The notes under the pieces: model-generated | The model's input: only the letters and a program-made list of their open reading frames with translations | Databases searched by the model: none | Told to the model about the DNA's origin: nothing | Translations under genes and position numbers: made by a program | Part shown: in pieces, positions 44,274 to 53,263 of the stretch | How the letters are laid out: each line of letters opens with the position of its first letter | How positions within the stretch are numbered: position 1 is the first letter of the stretch | Assembly: GCA_937897645.1 (NCBI GenBank) | Contig: CALCNV010000146.1 | Coordinates: forward strand, 1-64,000 | From: an uncultured Lysobacteraceae bacterium | GTDB lineage: Bacteria > Pseudomonadota > Gammaproteobacteria > Xanthomonadales > Xanthomonadaceae | Direction: 5' to 3' | DNA length: 64,000 nt

Positions 44274-45633
44274 TGGGCGGCTCCTTCGACGGATCACGGC
44301 GGTCATGCTCGGAAGGCAGCTTGGCCTCCTCGCGCAGCAAGCGCCATGCGCCAAACGTCATGCCGGATGCCACCAGCAGGCCCACCCCGAACACCACGCT
44401 GGATCCGAACGAAGAGAGGAATTTGTGCACCCAGACGAAAGTCAGGTCGCCACCGCGATAGACCACGGTGTCGACGGCCGTGCCTGCTTTGTAGCGCCAT
44501 TCGCGACCCACCCGGGTGTAGATGGTTTCGCGCGCGGGCTTGGCCAGCGAGAATTCGCTGGCGCGGGTGACGACCTGCACGATGGCGACCATCAGCGGCA
44601 AGGGTGACGCAGCCAGGATCGAGAAACCGATGATGATGGCGCAACCCGGTATCAGCAGCGCCGGCGCAATCCCGTAGCGCGACAGCAACAGGCGGGTGAA
44701 CAGCAATTGCACGACCAGCGTCAGCGTGTTCACCGACAGGTCGATCAAGGCATAGAAGGCGGTGGCATCCGCCGGGTCGGTATAGAACTTGCGGACGATG
44801 GCAGCCTGCTCGTTATAGAGCAGCGTGCCCACGCCGACGCCCATCACCACCATGATCGCCAGCCAGCGCAGCAGCGGTTCGCGCACGATCAACTTCAAGC
44901 CCGCCCACACTTCGCCACCCATCGGCTTCTCGCCGGTGGTGACGCCGCGCTCGCGTTCGCGCGCAACCGCCCACAAGCGCAGGCGCAGCAGGCACACCAT
45001 GCACATGCACAGGAAGCCCGCCGAAATCAGCATCAGGTTGGCGATGCCGATGCTGCCGACCACGCTGCGCGTGATCATGGGCCCAACCAGCGCACCCAGG
45101 GTTCCCGCCGCGCCGATATAGCCGTAGTAGGCCTTGGCTTCCACGTTGCTGAAGACGTCCGCCATGAAGCTCCAGAACACCGCCACCGCGAACAGGTTGA
45201 ACACCGTGATCCACAGGAAAAAGGCCATCCCTCGCCCCGGCACGCCACTGTCGAAGAGCACGTAGAAGAACAGCAGGGTGACAATGAAGAACCCATACAC
45301 GACCGGCAGGAAGACGCGCCGCGGGTAATGGCTGACTAATGCCCCGTATACCGGCTGCAGCAGCAGCATGATCAGGAAGGTGCAGGTGAACAGCACCTGC
45401 AGGGTGAAGTCCTTCAGCGGCATGCCACGCGCGGCGAAGAAATCGATCATCCAGCGCGGGAATATCGCCTCGACGTCGCTGGAGGCACCCATGGCCTCGC
45501 GCACCGGCCGCAGCACGTAATAGCCACTCAGCAGGCAGAAGAAATACAGGAAAGCCCACAGCAGCGGCGGCGAGTCCGCGAGCGCGGCGCGGAAACGCAC
45601 CAGGGTGATGCTGTCCATGCCGGGCAGTTTCAT
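44245..45633 (-). CDS. MFS/ATP:ADP-antiporter-like membrane carrier
   Basis: A 462-residue carrier with about 12 membrane segments. It opens with RFRAALADSPPLLWAFLYFFCLLSGYYVLRPVREAMG, the family signature of Tlc/NTT-related MFS proteins, and has NLFAVAVFWSFMADVFSNVEAKAYYGYIGAAGTLGALVGPMITR, then FSLAKPARETIYTRVGREWRYKAGTAVDTVVYRGGD. These resemble ATP/ADP translocase-like proteins annotated in free-living Xanthomonadaceae, where the substrate is not known. The start at 45633 is one of several options. It overlaps the Tat-lipoprotein gene and is divergent from the GMC oxidoreductase. Confidence 0.82.
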   Translation of the reverse strand: MKLPGMDSITLVRFRAALADSPPLLWAFLYFFCLLSGYYVLRPVREAMGASSDVEAIFPRWMIDFFAARGMPLKDFTLQVLFTCTFLIMLLLQPVYGALVSHYPRRVFLPVVYGFFIVTLLFFYVLFDSGVPGRGMAFFLWITVFNLFAVAVFWSFMADVFSNVEAKAYYGYIGAAGTLGALVGPMITRSVVGSIGIANLMLISAGFLCMCMVCLLRLRLWAVARERERGVTTGEKPMGGEVWAGLKLIVREPLLRWLAIMVVMGVGVGTLLYNEQAAIVRKFYTDPADATAFYALIDLSVNTLTLVVQLLFTRLLLSRYGIAPALLIPGCAIIIGFSILAASPLPLMVAIVQVVTRASEFSLAKPARETIYTRVGREWRYKAGTAVDTVVYRGGDLTFVWVHKFLSSFGSSVVFGVGLLVASGMTFGAWRLLREEAKLPSEHDRRDPSKEPPNAQASQHAS

Positions 45634-45849
45634 GTGCGTGCGCGTCCCCGGAACCGCTGGTTTGTCGAATGCATGCTCAGGCTTCCACGGGCACCAAGCG
45701 CGCACGGTATCCGATGCACTGCAACATCACCAGCGCTTTTGCAGGTGCCCGGGACGCCTTATCAATCGCTTACCCGGCCACCGGTAGCGCCGAGCATTTG
45801 CTCTAGCCACGCCGGATAGCTTCGCCGGACCCAAGGAACAGGCCACCGC

Positions 45850-47445
45850 GTGTACGACTACATCATCATTGGCGCCGGTTCTGCCGGCTGCGTGCTGGCC
45901 AACCGCCTTTCCGAAGACCCCACCGTCAAAGTGCTGCTGCTGGAAGCCGGCCCGCGCGACTGGCACCCCTTCATCCACATGCCCGCCGGGCTGGCCAAGC
46001 TGGTCGGGCAGAAAGGCGTGAACTGGAACTACGACACCGCGCCGGAACCACACCTCGACAACCGCCGCCTGTGGTGGCCGCGCGGCAAGGTGCTGGGCGG
46101 TTCCAGTTCGATCAACGCCATGTGCTACATCCGCGGCGTGGCCGGTGACTACGACGACTGGGCCGCGGGCGGTGCCGAGGGTTGGGACTGGAACAGCACC
46201 CTGCCCTACTTCAAGCGCGCCGAACGCAACTCGCGTGGTGCCGATGCGCTGCATGGCGGCGACGGCCCCCTGTATGTCTCCGACCTTCGTTACACCAATC
46301 CGCTGACCTCGGTCTTCCTCGAAGCCGGGCAGCAGGCGGGCTTCGCCCACAACCACGACTTCAACGGGCCGCAGCAGACTGGCGTGGGCCTGTACCAGGT
46401 CACGCAGAAGAATGGCGCGCGCTGCTCTTCCGCCGTGGCCTACCTGCAACCGGCCAAGTCGCGCCCCAACCTGGATGTGGTCACCGGCGCACTGGTACGA
46501 CGCATCGTGCTGGAGAACGGCCGTGCCGTCGGCGTCGCCTACGCCCATGGCGGCCAGGAAACGCACGCACGCGCCGAACGCGAAGTGCTGCTGAGCGGCG
46601 GCGCGATCAATTCGCCGCAACTGCTGATGCTGTCGGGCATTGGCCCCGCCGAACACCTTGCTCATCACGGCATCACCGTCGCCGTGGACGCGCCGCAGGT
46701 GGGACGCAACCTGCAGGACCACCTGGATGTCTGCACGCTGCAGCATTCCACCCAGCGCGTCACCTACGACCGCGTGGGCGACCTGGCCATCGCATGGAGC
46801 TACTACCTGAAGAACCACAGCGGCCCCGGCAGCAGCAACATCGCCGAATCCGGTGGCTTCCTGCGTTCGAAGCTCGCGCCCGACGCGCGTGCGGACATAC
46901 AGTTGCATTTCGTCCCGGCCATGCTGGACGACCACGGCCGTAATCGCCTGAAAGGCGACGGCTACACCTTGCACGCCTGCTTCTTGCGTCCACGCAGCCG
47001 CGGCGCAATAACGCTCAACAGCGCCGATCCGCGCGCCGATGCCCGTATCCAGGCCAATTACCTGAGTGACGAGGAAGGCTTCGACCTGAAGATGATGCTG
47101 GAGTGCGCCAAGCTGTCACGCGAACTGTTCGCACAGAAGGCCTTCGACGCCTATCGCGGCGCGCCGATCCAGCCACCGCGCAGCGACCTGTCGGACGGCG
47201 AGCTGGTTGCCTTCATCCGTGCCAAGGCCGAAACCGTCTACCACCCGGTCGGCAGTTGCCGCATGGGCAGCGACGAGGCCTCGGTGGTGGACACGCAACT
47301 GCGCGTACGCGGCGTGGATGGCCTGCGCGTGGTCGATGCCTCGGTGATGCCGACCTTGATCGGCGGCAACACCAACGCACCGACGATCATGATTGCGGAG
47401 CGTGCGTCGGATCTGATTCTCGGGAAAACACCGCTGGCCGCCTGA
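45850..47445 (+). CDS. GMC oxidoreductase (choline dehydrogenase-like)
   Basis: A 531-residue flavoprotein with a GTG start. Motifs: DYIIIGAGSAGCVLANRLSEDP (FAD), WWPRGKVLGGSSSINAMCYIRG (GMC signature 1), LSGGAINSPQLLMLSGIGP (signature 2), GRNLQDHLDV and the C-terminal VYHPVGSCRMG with catalytic His and the later NTNAPTIMIAE. It oxidises an alcohol to an aldehyde, passing electrons to an acceptor. The substrate may be choline or an alkanol as in AlkJ; sequence alone cannot decide, and no betaine aldehyde dehydrogenase is nearby. Confidence 0.93.
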   Translation: MYDYIIIGAGSAGCVLANRLSEDPTVKVLLLEAGPRDWHPFIHMPAGLAKLVGQKGVNWNYDTAPEPHLDNRRLWWPRGKVLGGSSSINAMCYIRGVAGDYDDWAAGGAEGWDWNSTLPYFKRAERNSRGADALHGGDGPLYVSDLRYTNPLTSVFLEAGQQAGFAHNHDFNGPQQTGVGLYQVTQKNGARCSSAVAYLQPAKSRPNLDVVTGALVRRIVLENGRAVGVAYAHGGQETHARAEREVLLSGGAINSPQLLMLSGIGPAEHLAHHGITVAVDAPQVGRNLQDHLDVCTLQHSTQRVTYDRVGDLAIAWSYYLKNHSGPGSSNIAESGGFLRSKLAPDARADIQLHFVPAMLDDHGRNRLKGDGYTLHACFLRPRSRGAITLNSADPRADARIQANYLSDEEGFDLKMMLECAKLSRELFAQKAFDAYRGAPIQPPRSDLSDGELVAFIRAKAETVYHPVGSCRMGSDEASVVDTQLRVRGVDGLRVVDASVMPTLIGGNTNAPTIMIAERASDLILGKTPLAA

Positions 47446-47461
47446 AAAAGGGTTGCCCCGC

Positions 47462-47537
47462 AGGAGCGCGCCCTGCGCGCGATGCTCTACTCTCCCCACG
47501 CGGAATATAAAGCATCGCGTGCAGGGCGCGCTCCTAC
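47462..47537. repeat. SMAG-like palindromic repeat, 25-bp arms
   Basis: The arms 47462-47486 (AGGAGCGCGCCCTGCGCGCGATGCT) and 47511-47535 are reverse complements with one mismatch and a 24-base loop. The right end reads CTCCTAC, so the GTAG end is intact on one side only. It lies between the convergent GMC oxidoreductase and M48 genes. Confidence 0.82.
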
Positions 47538-47562
47538 GAGGAACGATGCGGCATTTGGCGGA

Positions 47563-49482
47563 TCAACCCCGTTCCAGCATCGCCGGCAAAGGGCAATGCA
47601 ATACGCCGCAGATCGTGCGCAGCAGTTCCGATTCGGCCACGCTGACACGGCCGTCGTGGCTGACCGCGGCGGTGATGGCTTCCACCATCACCTGCTTGGC
47701 CAGCGGATCCAGCGCGTCCAGGCCCTCCCAGACGCCATCCAGCGCCAGTACGCCGTTTGCTGGCGGTGCGTAGGGCATGTGGTCACGCGGCAGCACGCGC
47801 TGCAAACCGCTGAGGTAGGCGTGCTGCGCAGCCATGGGATTGTCGTTGCCCGCATGCGCCACCACCGCCAGCAAGGTGGCGAATTCCTGTTTCACGTTGC
47901 CGGGCTTGCGTCGACCGAAGCGTGCATAACGTGCCGGATCCAGCGACTCGCGCACCTGGGTTTCCAGTAGGCGGGCTAGGCAATACTCGAACAGCGAGAC
48001 TTCGCCGTCGGCATGCACCACGGCATGCACGACCGCCAGGAATTCATCCAGCTGTGGCCGCGGCCGCATGCGCAACACCGGGAACGCGAGGCTGGCCAGC
48101 GGCAGGCGCAGCATCGGATGCAGGTCGGCGAGGTGCTGCTCGCGCAGTTGCACGGCCTGCGTGGCCATCGGCTCACCCATGCGCGCAGCAATCTCGATGC
48201 GCTGCTTGGTGGCGATGCCGGCATCGTCATCCAGCAGCAAGCCCAGCAACAAGGGCATCACCGTCTCGCGCTGCGTGGCGAATGCACGCAGCTCATCTGA
48301 CAGGGATTCGACGATGCTGCCAGCGCGGCGGTAGTCATTCTCCGCGGGCGTGGCGACCTGGGCGACGACCATCGGCGGAGTGACGCTGATTTCCTGTGCC
48401 GCCAGAGGCAGTGGTGGCGGCGTGGGCCGATCCGGATTATTGCCCGCCAGACCCATGGCGAGGTCTTCCTGTATGCCGTTCGGCGGTGCAGCCATCCAAC
48501 GCGCGGAGAGTTTCTGCAACTGCTGTTCGTTGAAGGAAGGATCCAGCTTGCGGATGCGCTCCACCAACGGCGGATGGGTGGCGAATAATCCCGACAGCGC
48601 CATGCCGCTGCCGAACAACATGTGGCTGACTTCCTCGGTCTTCGACTTGTCGGTGAGCTGCGAGCCCTCGTGCAGGCCGCCGATCTTCTTCAGCGCGCCG
48701 GCCAGGCCGCTGGTCTGGCGGGTGAACTGGACGGCAGAGGCGTCCGCGAGGTATTCGCGCTGGCGACTGACGCCCGCCTTGATCATGCGGCCGAAGAACA
48801 GGCCGACGAAGCCGACCAGCATCGTGACCATGGCGATCAGCAGGATGGGCATGGCCTCCTTGCTGCGGCCGAAACGTCCGTAGAGCAACACGCGCTGGCC
48901 GATGATGCTCAGCATCATGATGCCGAACAAGGTGCCCATGAGGCGGATGTTGAGGCGCATGTCGCCATTGAGGATGTGGCTGAATTCGTGGGCGATGACG
49001 CCCTGCAATTCATCGCGATTGAGTTTTTCCAGGGCGCCGCGGGTGACCGCCACCGCCGCATCGGATGGCGAATAACCGGCAGCGAACGCGTTGATGGCGG
49101 CTTCGTGTTCCATCACGTACAGCTTGGGCACCGGCACGCCGGACGCGATCGCTATTTCTTCCACCACGTTGCGCAAGCGCCGCAACTGGAAGTCGCTGGT
49201 ATTCTCCGGCACCTCCGTAGCGCCCATCTGCAAGGCGACCGTTTCGCCGCCGCCGCGCAGCGAGGCCATGCGATACAGCGAGCCCAGGCCAATCACCGCC
49301 AAGGTGCCGATGGTGGTCATCGTCAAAAGACCCCATGCCCCACCGCCGCCCAGCTGCGAGCCCAGCAACAGCAGCACGGCGATATCGACGACGACCACGA
49401 TGCCGATCACCGCCAAAGCGAACAGCACCACCATGCGAGTGGAGTTGCGCTTGGCGGCGGCCTGGTGCTCGAAGAAATTCAT
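47563..49482 (-). CDS. M48 family zinc metalloprotease with TerB-like C-terminal region
   Basis: A 639-residue membrane protease. Two N-terminal membrane segments (VVLFALAVIGIVVVVDIAVLLLL and WGLLTMTTIGTLAVIGLGSLY) and two more near the active site frame the motif VIAHEFSHILNGD with zinc ligands His165 and His169. The distal Glu is in REYLADASAVQF. About 250 extra residues follow; two DGEVS/DGRVS segments resemble TerB-type repeats. The HtpX-type core cleaves misfolded membrane proteins. The start at 49482 (MNFFEHQAAAKRN) is preferred over the upstream low-complexity extension. It lies downstream of lemA on the same strand. Confidence 0.93.
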   Translation of the reverse strand: MNFFEHQAAAKRNSTRMVVLFALAVIGIVVVVDIAVLLLLGSQLGGGGAWGLLTMTTIGTLAVIGLGSLYRMASLRGGGETVALQMGATEVPENTSDFQLRRLRNVVEEIAIASGVPVPKLYVMEHEAAINAFAAGYSPSDAAVAVTRGALEKLNRDELQGVIAHEFSHILNGDMRLNIRLMGTLFGIMMLSIIGQRVLLYGRFGRSKEAMPILLIAMVTMLVGFVGLFFGRMIKAGVSRQREYLADASAVQFTRQTSGLAGALKKIGGLHEGSQLTDKSKTEEVSHMLFGSGMALSGLFATHPPLVERIRKLDPSFNEQQLQKLSARWMAAPPNGIQEDLAMGLAGNNPDRPTPPPLPLAAQEISVTPPMVVAQVATPAENDYRRAGSIVESLSDELRAFATQRETVMPLLLGLLLDDDAGIATKQRIEIAARMGEPMATQAVQLREQHLADLHPMLRLPLASLAFPVLRMRPRPQLDEFLAVVHAVVHADGEVSLFEYCLARLLETQVRESLDPARYARFGRRKPGNVKQEFATLLAVVAHAGNDNPMAAQHAYLSGLQRVLPRDHMPYAPPANGVLALDGVWEGLDALDPLAKQVMVEAITAAVSHDGRVSVAESELLRTICGVLHCPLPAMLERG

Positions 49483-49827
49483 GGGTGGCTGCGTGGGTCC
49501 GGCTTCTTGGTTGTTGGTTGTTGGTTGTTGTTGGTTGTTGCTCTTGCCTTGGCCTCCTCCCTTGCGAAGCAGGGGAGGATTGAGGAGGGGTGCCTTTGAT
49601 CTTGGCGGTGCTGGTCGGTAACTGCATGGGTCGTACTGCATCGACGGGCGCGGCACGTGCCGCGAAAAGCGTTGGCGGAAGCCGAAAATACAAGTCGCGC
49701 GAATTACCTGCCAACTTCTCCGTTCAACACCAAAGGCCAGGCCGATGCAGGTTGATGGATGCTTCGAGCATCCACGATCAAGACGGAACAGGCGCTTCTC
49801 CCGCGCAGGAGAAGCACGCTGTTCATC
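49483..49827. other. Intergenic stretch upstream of the M48 gene, with two repeats
   Basis: These 345 bases hold a tandem array of TTGGTTG/TTGTTGG units (49506-49548; CAACCAA-rich on the minus-strand mRNA) and a single copy of the CCTCCCTTGC repeat (49549-49608). The remainder shows no gene. A CAA-rich leader can help translation of the downstream M48 gene, but this is a guess. Confidence 0.55.
49549..49608 (+). repeat. Dispersed CCTCCCTTGC repeat, third copy
   Basis: GGCCTCCTCCCTTGCGAAGCAGGGGAGGATTGAGGAGGGG matches the reverse complement of the right copy at 41110-41150, with only a few changes over about 50 bases. It is partly self-complementary (CCTCCC...GGGGAGG). A family of such repeats is likely to be spread through the genome. 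Confidence 0.72.
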
Positions 49828-50430
49828 TCAGAACTGCACCTTCGGTGCCTCGCGCACTTCCGCCTTGTCCGCCGGGATATCCAGCAAGGCCGCCGCTGCG
49901 AAATTGAAGGCGCCGGCCAGCAGGCTTGAGGGGAATACTTCACGCCGGTTGTTGTAGGCCATCACGCTGTCGTTGTACGCCTGCCGCGCGAACGCGACCT
50001 TGTTCTCCGTGGTCGTCAGCTCCTCGGTCAACTGCATCATGTTCTGGTTGGCCTTGAGGTCCGGGTAGGCCTCGGCCACCGCGAGCAAACGACCCAGGCC
50101 CGCATTCAGTTGGCCCTGTGCGGCGGCAAGTTCCGCCATCGCCGCAGGATCACCGGGATTGGACTTGGCCGCCGCCAGCCCGGACTGTGCCGCGGAACGC
50201 GCCGCGATGACCGCCTCCAGCGTGTCGCGCTCGTGGCTCATATAGGCCTTGGCGGTTTCCACCAGGTTAGGAATCAGGTCGAAACGCCGCTGTAGTTGGA
50301 CATCGATCTGAGCGAACGCGTTCTTGAATGCATTCCGCGCCGTCACCAGCCCGTTGTAGATGCCAACACCCCACAATCCCAAGACCACGGCGAGGCCTAC
50401 AATCACCAGCAATATGAACAAGATGCCCAT
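49828..50430 (-). CDS. LemA family protein
   Basis: A 200-residue protein with one N-terminal membrane segment (GILFILLVIVGLAVVLGLWGVGIYNGLV) and a helical-bundle domain with VTARNAFKNAFAQIDVQLQRRFDLIPNLVETAKAYMSHERDTLEAVIAAR, the LemA hallmark, and NENKVAFARQAYNDSVMAYNNRREVFP. LemA proteins are often next to M48/HtpX proteases, as here; their biochemical role is unclear but envelope stress is suggested. AGGAGA precedes the ATG. Confidence 0.94.
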   Translation of the reverse strand: MGILFILLVIVGLAVVLGLWGVGIYNGLVTARNAFKNAFAQIDVQLQRRFDLIPNLVETAKAYMSHERDTLEAVIAARSAAQSGLAAAKSNPGDPAAMAELAAAQGQLNAGLGRLLAVAEAYPDLKANQNMMQLTEELTTTENKVAFARQAYNDSVMAYNNRREVFPSSLLAGAFNFAAAALLDIPADKAEVREAPKVQF

Positions 50431-50511
50431 TCATTTTCTCCTTGTTTGTGCAATTGCAAACACCGGCGTTATCATCCGGGACGATCACAGCTTACGCAGG
50501 CATGCTGCACG

Positions 50512-51894
50512 ATGAAAGACAGGCTTGACTGGCGGCCTTCGCGGTCCATTCGCATCGGACTTCTGGGCATCTTGTTGCCGTTGACCCTGTCGTCCACGGC
50601 GCAGACCCCGCTCAACTGGCAACCCGCGGCAAAGCCCGTCCCCGCTGCACGTTCCGCTTCCCCTGCCCAACCGCTCGCGTACCGCACCCACCTGGCCGAC
50701 CAGCGCGTGCTGCCGCTTGCACAGGGCTTCGACGTGGCGGCATTCGAGAACATGGCTCAGTCACTGACCGTTGGCCAGCGCGTGCCGGGCATGGCGATGG
50801 CTATCGTGCAGAACGGTCGCGTGCTCAGCGCGCGCGGCTATGGCGTCACCGATGTTTCAGAGCCGCAGGCCATCGACGGACACACCGTGTTCCGCCTGGC
50901 ATCGCTGTCGAAAGCATTCGCCGGCACCATGACCGGCTTGCTGGTCAACGATGGATCACTGCGCTGGGACAGCAAGGTGCAGGATTTCGTACCGGGCTTC
51001 CAGTTGAGCGACCCGATGGCGACGCGACGCGTGACCGTCGCCGACCTGTTGAGCCACCGCGTGGGCCTGCAGTCGCACAACGCCTACGACAAGGACATCG
51101 AAGCCAACGCCGATTACTACGGCGTGTCGCAAAAGCTCGCCTACGCACCGCTGAGCTGCGCACCCGGCCAGTGCTACAACTACCAGAACGTGGCCTTCAG
51201 CCTGATTGGCGACGTGGTATTCGCGGCCACGGGCAGCTTCTACGACCAGGCCGTGGATCGCCGCATCTTCAAGCCGCTGGGCATGAATGACGCCAGCATC
51301 GGACTGACCGGCATCGAAAGCAGCGCGCGCTGGGCACGTCCGCATGTGCGCAGCCGCAACGGCTGGGTGTCGCTGATGCCCAAGCCCACCTATTACCGAC
51401 TGCCGCCTGCGGCTGGCGTCAACGCCAGCGCCAGCGACATGGCGCAGTGGCTGATTGCGCAAACCGGCCACCGCCCCGACGTGTTGCCTGCCCCGCTGCT
51501 GGCCACACTGCAGGCGCCCATCATTGCGACCCCGGGCGAAATGCGCAGTGGCTGGCGCCGCGAGCGCGTCAACTCCGCGAGCTATGCATTGGGTTGGCGC
51601 GTGTTCGACTATGCCGGACGCCAGCTGGTGTTCCATGCCGGCGCCGTGCAGGGCTATCGCGGACTGGTGGCGCTGGTGCCCGAGCGCGACCTGGGCATCG
51701 CCATCATGTGGAACAGCGACAGCAGCCTGCCGTCGGGACTGCTGCCCACCATCCTGGATCGCGCGATGGGACTGCCGGCGCAGCAATGGCTGGACACGCC
51801 GATCGGCAGCGACCTGTTGATGGTCGATTCCAGTGATACGCCCACTGATGAGAGCGGCACCTCGGCCAGCAAGGCAGCCGCCGGTCCCAACTAG
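50512..51894 (+). CDS. Serine beta-lactamase-like hydrolase (class C fold)
   Basis: A 460-residue exported protein (hydrophobic start GLLGILLPLTLSSTAQT). The penicillin-recognising motifs are all present: SxxK as SLSK (Ser131-Lys134), YxN as YQN (224-226) and the third box as HAG (His375). The latter replaces KTG, common in esterases and peptidases of this superfamily, such as EstB or PbpE/AmpH-like proteins. It may act on peptidoglycan fragments or esters; true beta-lactamase activity cannot be claimed. The start at 50512 gives the signal-like N-terminus. It is divergent from lemA. Confidence 0.9.
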   Translation: MKDRLDWRPSRSIRIGLLGILLPLTLSSTAQTPLNWQPAAKPVPAARSASPAQPLAYRTHLADQRVLPLAQGFDVAAFENMAQSLTVGQRVPGMAMAIVQNGRVLSARGYGVTDVSEPQAIDGHTVFRLASLSKAFAGTMTGLLVNDGSLRWDSKVQDFVPGFQLSDPMATRRVTVADLLSHRVGLQSHNAYDKDIEANADYYGVSQKLAYAPLSCAPGQCYNYQNVAFSLIGDVVFAATGSFYDQAVDRRIFKPLGMNDASIGLTGIESSARWARPHVRSRNGWVSLMPKPTYYRLPPAAGVNASASDMAQWLIAQTGHRPDVLPAPLLATLQAPIIATPGEMRSGWRRERVNSASYALGWRVFDYAGRQLVFHAGAVQGYRGLVALVPERDLGIAIMWNSDSSLPSGLLPTILDRAMGLPAQQWLDTPIGSDLLMVDSSDTPTDESGTSASKAAAGPN

Positions 51895-51972
51895 GATCCA
51901 TGGCGCGCCTCGTGGACCTGCCCACGCGGCAGGGCCACGGATGCAAAAAGCGACCTTCCATAAAACCTGCGA

Positions 51973-52509
51973 CTAGCGCGGCTGGCTTTCCAGCAGCGCC
52001 TTCAGTTTGGCCAGGCCTTTCTCGTAATCGCTGCCGACCATCCTGTCGAACGCCAGTGCACCTAACCAGCGATGGATGGGGTTGTACCCATGCTCGCTGT
52101 CTAGGCTGAAGGTGACGCGCGTGCCCGCGCCCTCTGGCACCATTGCGTACGTGCCCTTTGCCTTATTGCCGTCAAATTCGAGTGCGTTGACGATGCGACT
52201 ATGCGGCACGCTTTCCAGTATTTCCTGGCTGCCGCTGCCAACCGATGCATTGCCTACCCAGTCCATCCTTGAGCCCACGCCCGATGCCGGACCCGAATAG
52301 TCGTATTTCGTAGCCGGGTCCAAGCCGGCCCAGGGCGACCATTCGTTGAAGTGCTCGAATGAATCCAGCGTGGCGAACACCACCGCCGGCGGCGCTTCGA
52401 TACTGGCCGAACGTTCGACATGGGTAGTGGCCGGCAGGAACAAGCTACCGCCCACCAGCACGATCCCCAGCACCACCACGGTCACCAACAACCACTTGAG
52501 CAGCTTCAT
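51973..52509 (-). CDS. SRPBCC family (polyketide cyclase-like) protein
   Basis: A 178-residue protein with one N-terminal membrane segment (WLLVTVVVLGIVLVGGSLFL) and a START-like domain: VERSASIEAPPAVVFATLDSFEHFNEWSPWAGLDP, MDWVGNASVGSGSQEI and GAGTRVTFSLDSEHGY. The C-terminus (RMVGSDYEKGLAKLKALLE) is the usual final helix. It is a ligand-binding envelope protein with unknown ligand. A GGGAGGAATAC ribosome site precedes the ATG. It is downstream of the histone-like gene, separated by a terminator. Confidence 0.9.
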   Translation of the reverse strand: MKLLKWLLVTVVVLGIVLVGGSLFLPATTHVERSASIEAPPAVVFATLDSFEHFNEWSPWAGLDPATKYDYSGPASGVGSRMDWVGNASVGSGSQEILESVPHSRIVNALEFDGNKAKGTYAMVPEGAGTRVTFSLDSEHGYNPIHRWLGALAFDRMVGSDYEKGLAKLKALLESQPR

Positions 52510-52562
52510 GTATTCCTCCCTTGAAGGCGTGTGCGCGTGGAGCAGGCTACACCTTCACCCAT

Positions 52563-52600
52563 AAAAAAACTCCCTTCCCGCTGGGCACCGGGAAGAGAGT
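52563..52600 (-). terminator. Intrinsic terminator of the histone H1-like gene
   Basis: On the minus strand, ACTCTCTTCCCG-GTGCCCAG-CGGGAAGGGAGT is followed by a run of seven T's. The 12-base stem has one mismatch. It lies 46 bases after the stop of the H1-like gene and would separate it from the SRPBCC gene. Confidence 0.92.
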
Positions 52601-52646
52601 TCTATGGCGTTACTGGTAATCGGGATTACTTATTATTTTGCCAGCT

Positions 52647-53084
52647 TTAGATCAGCGGAGCCGGGGTTGGCGGCAGCGCTACCGGAGCCTTTTTCTTTGC
52701 CTTTTTGGCAGGCTTCTTGGCGGCTTTCTTGGCGGGCTTCTTCTTGGCAGCCTTCTTGGTAGCTTTCTTCGCAGCCTTCTTGGCTGGCTTCTTGGCTACT
52801 TTCTTGGCAGCTTTCTTGGCCGCTTTCTTGGCTGGCTTCTTCTTGGCTACTTTCTTGGCAGCCTTCTTAGCCGCTTTCTTGGCTGGCTTCTTCTTGGCTA
52901 CTTTCTTGGCGGCCTTCTTGACGGCCTTCTTTACCTTGGCCTTCTTCACTGCCTTCTTGACGGCCTTCTTTACCTTGGCCTTCTTGGCGGCTTTCTTTAC
53001 TGTCTTCTTCACGGCCTTCTTGGCTGCCGATTTCTTGGCGGCTTTCTTGGCGGGTTTTTTCTTAGCAGCTTTCTTCGTTGCCAT
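52647..53084 (-). CDS. Histone H1-like Ala/Lys/Pro-rich protein
   Basis: A 145-residue, extremely basic low-complexity protein made of KKAAKK, KKPAKK, KKVKK and KVAKKK units, with a short neutral tail (VALPPTPAPLI). It resembles the C-terminal domain of eukaryotic histone H1 and bacterial H1-like proteins; it should bind DNA nonspecifically and compact the chromosome. Long direct repeats (for example KKVAKKKPAKKAAKKAA twice) at both DNA and protein level make the length prone to change by slippage. GAGGAG lies 9 bases before the ATG. Its upstream region has a promoter and a terminator hairpin. Confidence 0.9.
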   Translation of the reverse strand: MATKKAAKKKPAKKAAKKSAAKKAVKKTVKKAAKKAKVKKAVKKAVKKAKVKKAVKKAAKKVAKKKPAKKAAKKAAKKVAKKKPAKKAAKKAAKKVAKKPAKKAAKKATKKAAKKKPAKKAAKKPAKKAKKKAPVALPPTPAPLI

Positions 53085-53263
53085 GTGATGGCTCCTCGTC
53101 AGTGAACTATGGATTGGTGAATCCGTTTACAAAGCCCAGTTGCAATGGAACGCCGCGGGAGTCGGACCCGCAGGCAGCCGCCGTCGCGCCAGGCGCGTCG
53201 GAACGGATGGTGGCAAGCCCAGCCAGGAACGGCTGCGGCCTGTTCGCGCCATGCGGCGCGGAT

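Noticed and set aside
49506..49548. CRISPR-like spaced repeat
   Set aside because: Units are 7 bases, adjacent, without spacers, so it is a simple tandem repeat.
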